From: Cryoendolithus antarcticus
Lineage: Eukaryota > Ascomycota > Dothideomycetes > Cladosporiales > Cladosporiaceae
DNA: 64,000 nt
Reading direction: 5' to 3'
Assembly: GCA_002077065.1 (NCBI GenBank)
Contig: NAJO01000011.1
Coordinates: 829,001-893,000 of the forward strand
Program-made: the position numbers and the translations under genes
Shown: piece after piece, positions 63,105 to 64,000 of the stretch
Numbering within the stretch: position 1 is the stretch's first letter
Layout: the number at the start of each line of letters is the position of its first letter
Notes under the pieces: generated by a model
What the model was told of the DNA's origin: nothing
The model's database searches: none
The model's input: only the letters and a program-made list of their open reading frames with translations

Positions 63105-64000
63105 CTATACCACGCTCCCTTCGTAACTACGAAACCCACACAATCCATCGAAAGAGGCCGCCTCTTCGATAGGGCCCTCCTCCGCGTACGTGGCCACGCT
63201 GGGTTCACGCAGCCCGCTCTCGTACCGCCATCTCGGGTCCACGGCTCCTAAGAGAGTATGCGCACCACGCTCCATCACAAGTCTATCCAGCTCCCACATC
63301 AGGAAAGGGCAGTTTCTTAGCTCATGTCCAACGAGCTTCTCCCTAATCGCTCCCCCAGTCTTCGTATCAAAGGACAGATCGACTTTCACGCCATCCCAAT
63401 CCTCGTGCATGCCACCGCCCTCGACAGTCTCGACGATGAAATTGCCCAGGTCTATGGTCATATGCTCGACGTTGGAGAGCTCGAAGTGCACATTCAGCAG
63501 GTTGAGAGCCGTGAACACGTCGTGGCGGAACACGGTAGTGATGTGTGTATTTGGTTCGAATGTGAGGGATGGAATGGCGTTGTGATCGCGGATGTACTCT
63601 TCGACTGCGGTGAGCTTTGTCTTTACTGCGGTAGACAGCGGGGGATTGGCAATGCTGCAGGTAGCGATGGTGGTAGCGGCGGTCTTGCCGCGGACAGGCT
63701 TCTTGGGTGAGCTGAGCCTGAGCTTCTTGATCTTCGTCGGGCTGGCGGCATGGCCATCCTCGGCAGGCGCGCTGTCATCGTCCTCGAGCTCATCGGCCTT
63801 GCGCTTGGGTGATCTACTGTTGTTCTTCACTTGCTTTGCGGCGGGAGCTTTGATACCACAAGTTTTCTTCTGTGCTGCAGGCGCCGCGGCTGCCTTAGGT
63901 GTGGGTGTGCGCTTGCGCGCTGACTTGGCGGAGGACGTGGATGACGGGGTCGAAGTCGAGGGATCTGCGCCCGTTGCTACCCCTTGCGCCGGCTGAGCCA
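63105..64000 (-). CDS. Basic nuclear-looking protein, partial (5' end outside the window)
   Basis: The minus frame is open from a stop at 63105 to the window end, about 298 residues without a start. The visible N-terminal part is low-complexity and basic (STSSAKSARKRTPTPKAAAA, SPKRKADELEDDDSAP, KIKKLRLSSPKKPVRGK), with several possible nuclear-localisation signals. A folded C-terminal part follows: VEEYIRDHNAIPSLTFEPNT, VFTALNLLNVHFELSNVEHM, TIDLGNFIVETVEGG, WDGVKVDLSFDTKTGGAIRE and CPFLMWELDRLVMERGAHTL. No known domain recognised. Codon phase is continuous across the whole stretch, so no intron is needed within the window. Confidence 0.7.
   Translation of the reverse strand, partial: AQPAQGVATGADPSTSTPSSTSSAKSARKRTPTPKAAAAPAAQKKTCGIKAPAAKQVKNNSRSPKRKADELEDDDSAPAEDGHAASPTKIKKLRLSSPKKPVRGKTAATTIATCSIANPPLSTAVKTKLTAVEEYIRDHNAIPSLTFEPNTHITTVFRHDVFTALNLLNVHFELSNVEHMTIDLGNFIVETVEGGGMHEDWDGVKVDLSFDTKTGGAIREKLVGHELRNCPFLMWELDRLVMERGAHTLLGAVDPRWRYESGLREPSVATYAEEGPIEEAASFDGLCGFRSYEGSVV

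Noticed and set aside
1..64000. tRNA, rRNA, CRISPR or transposon genes
   Set aside because: I scanned by eye for the TTCGA box with a paired stem, repeat-spacer patterns, terminal repeats and transposase motifs and found none convincing. A tRNA scan and repeat search would settle it.

Overview
The window is nuclear DNA of a filamentous ascomycete. GC content is moderate and genes lie on both strands, about one per 2-2.5 kb. Most introns are 47-72 nt with GT donors, CTGAC-like branch sites and YAG acceptors. Gene content (MARVEL protein, PtaB-like LIM-binding protein, ascomycete laccase, purine hydroxylase, Pxa-type peroxisomal transporter, a rhodopsin-like membrane protein) suggests a Dothideomycete, possibly Capnodiales or Mycosphaerellales. 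That placement is an inference from gene content. I saw no rRNA, tRNA, CRISPR array, transposase or viral gene.

Left part (1-13 kb): a truncated TauD-type dioxygenase gene diverges from an 11-exon Dal5/Soa1-type MFS transporter gene, a possible sulfonate-use pair. Next come a zinc alcohol dehydrogenase with a splice problem in its catalytic zinc region, a MARVEL membrane protein and a large GH63 glycosidase-like protein. 13-24.3 kb: a vacuolar/plasma-membrane ABCC transporter (minus), V-ATPase subunit B (minus) and a glutamine-rich LIM-binding co-regulator of PtaB type (plus).

Middle part (24.7-54 kb): two unnamed paralog families are interleaved with conserved genes. Family 1 has an N-terminal LPPELR..IYE motif. 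It has two intact copies (25152-26222 minus, 38826-39887 plus) and two decayed copies (26851-27537, 28168-28875), all sharing one intron position. Family 2 is a single-exon protein of 202-208 aa starting M(T/A)GLxFxT, with three tandem copies at 40-42.7 kb and a fourth at 52.6-53.2 kb. Between them lie a bHLH factor, a C2H2-like finger protein, a peroxisomal ABCD half-transporter, xanthine dehydrogenase, a secreted Ser/Thr-rich protein and a seven-helix membrane protein.

Right part (54-64 kb): a secreted laccase with a mucin-like N-terminal spacer, a 776-aa largely disordered protein with a C-terminal Cys/His cluster, bifunctional 6-phosphofructo-2-kinase/fructose-2,6-bisphosphatase, a small helical protein with an uncertain first exon, and a nuclear-looking protein cut by the window end.

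Most exon borders were worked out by hand from reading frame, splice consensus and family knowledge; none is backed by transcripts.
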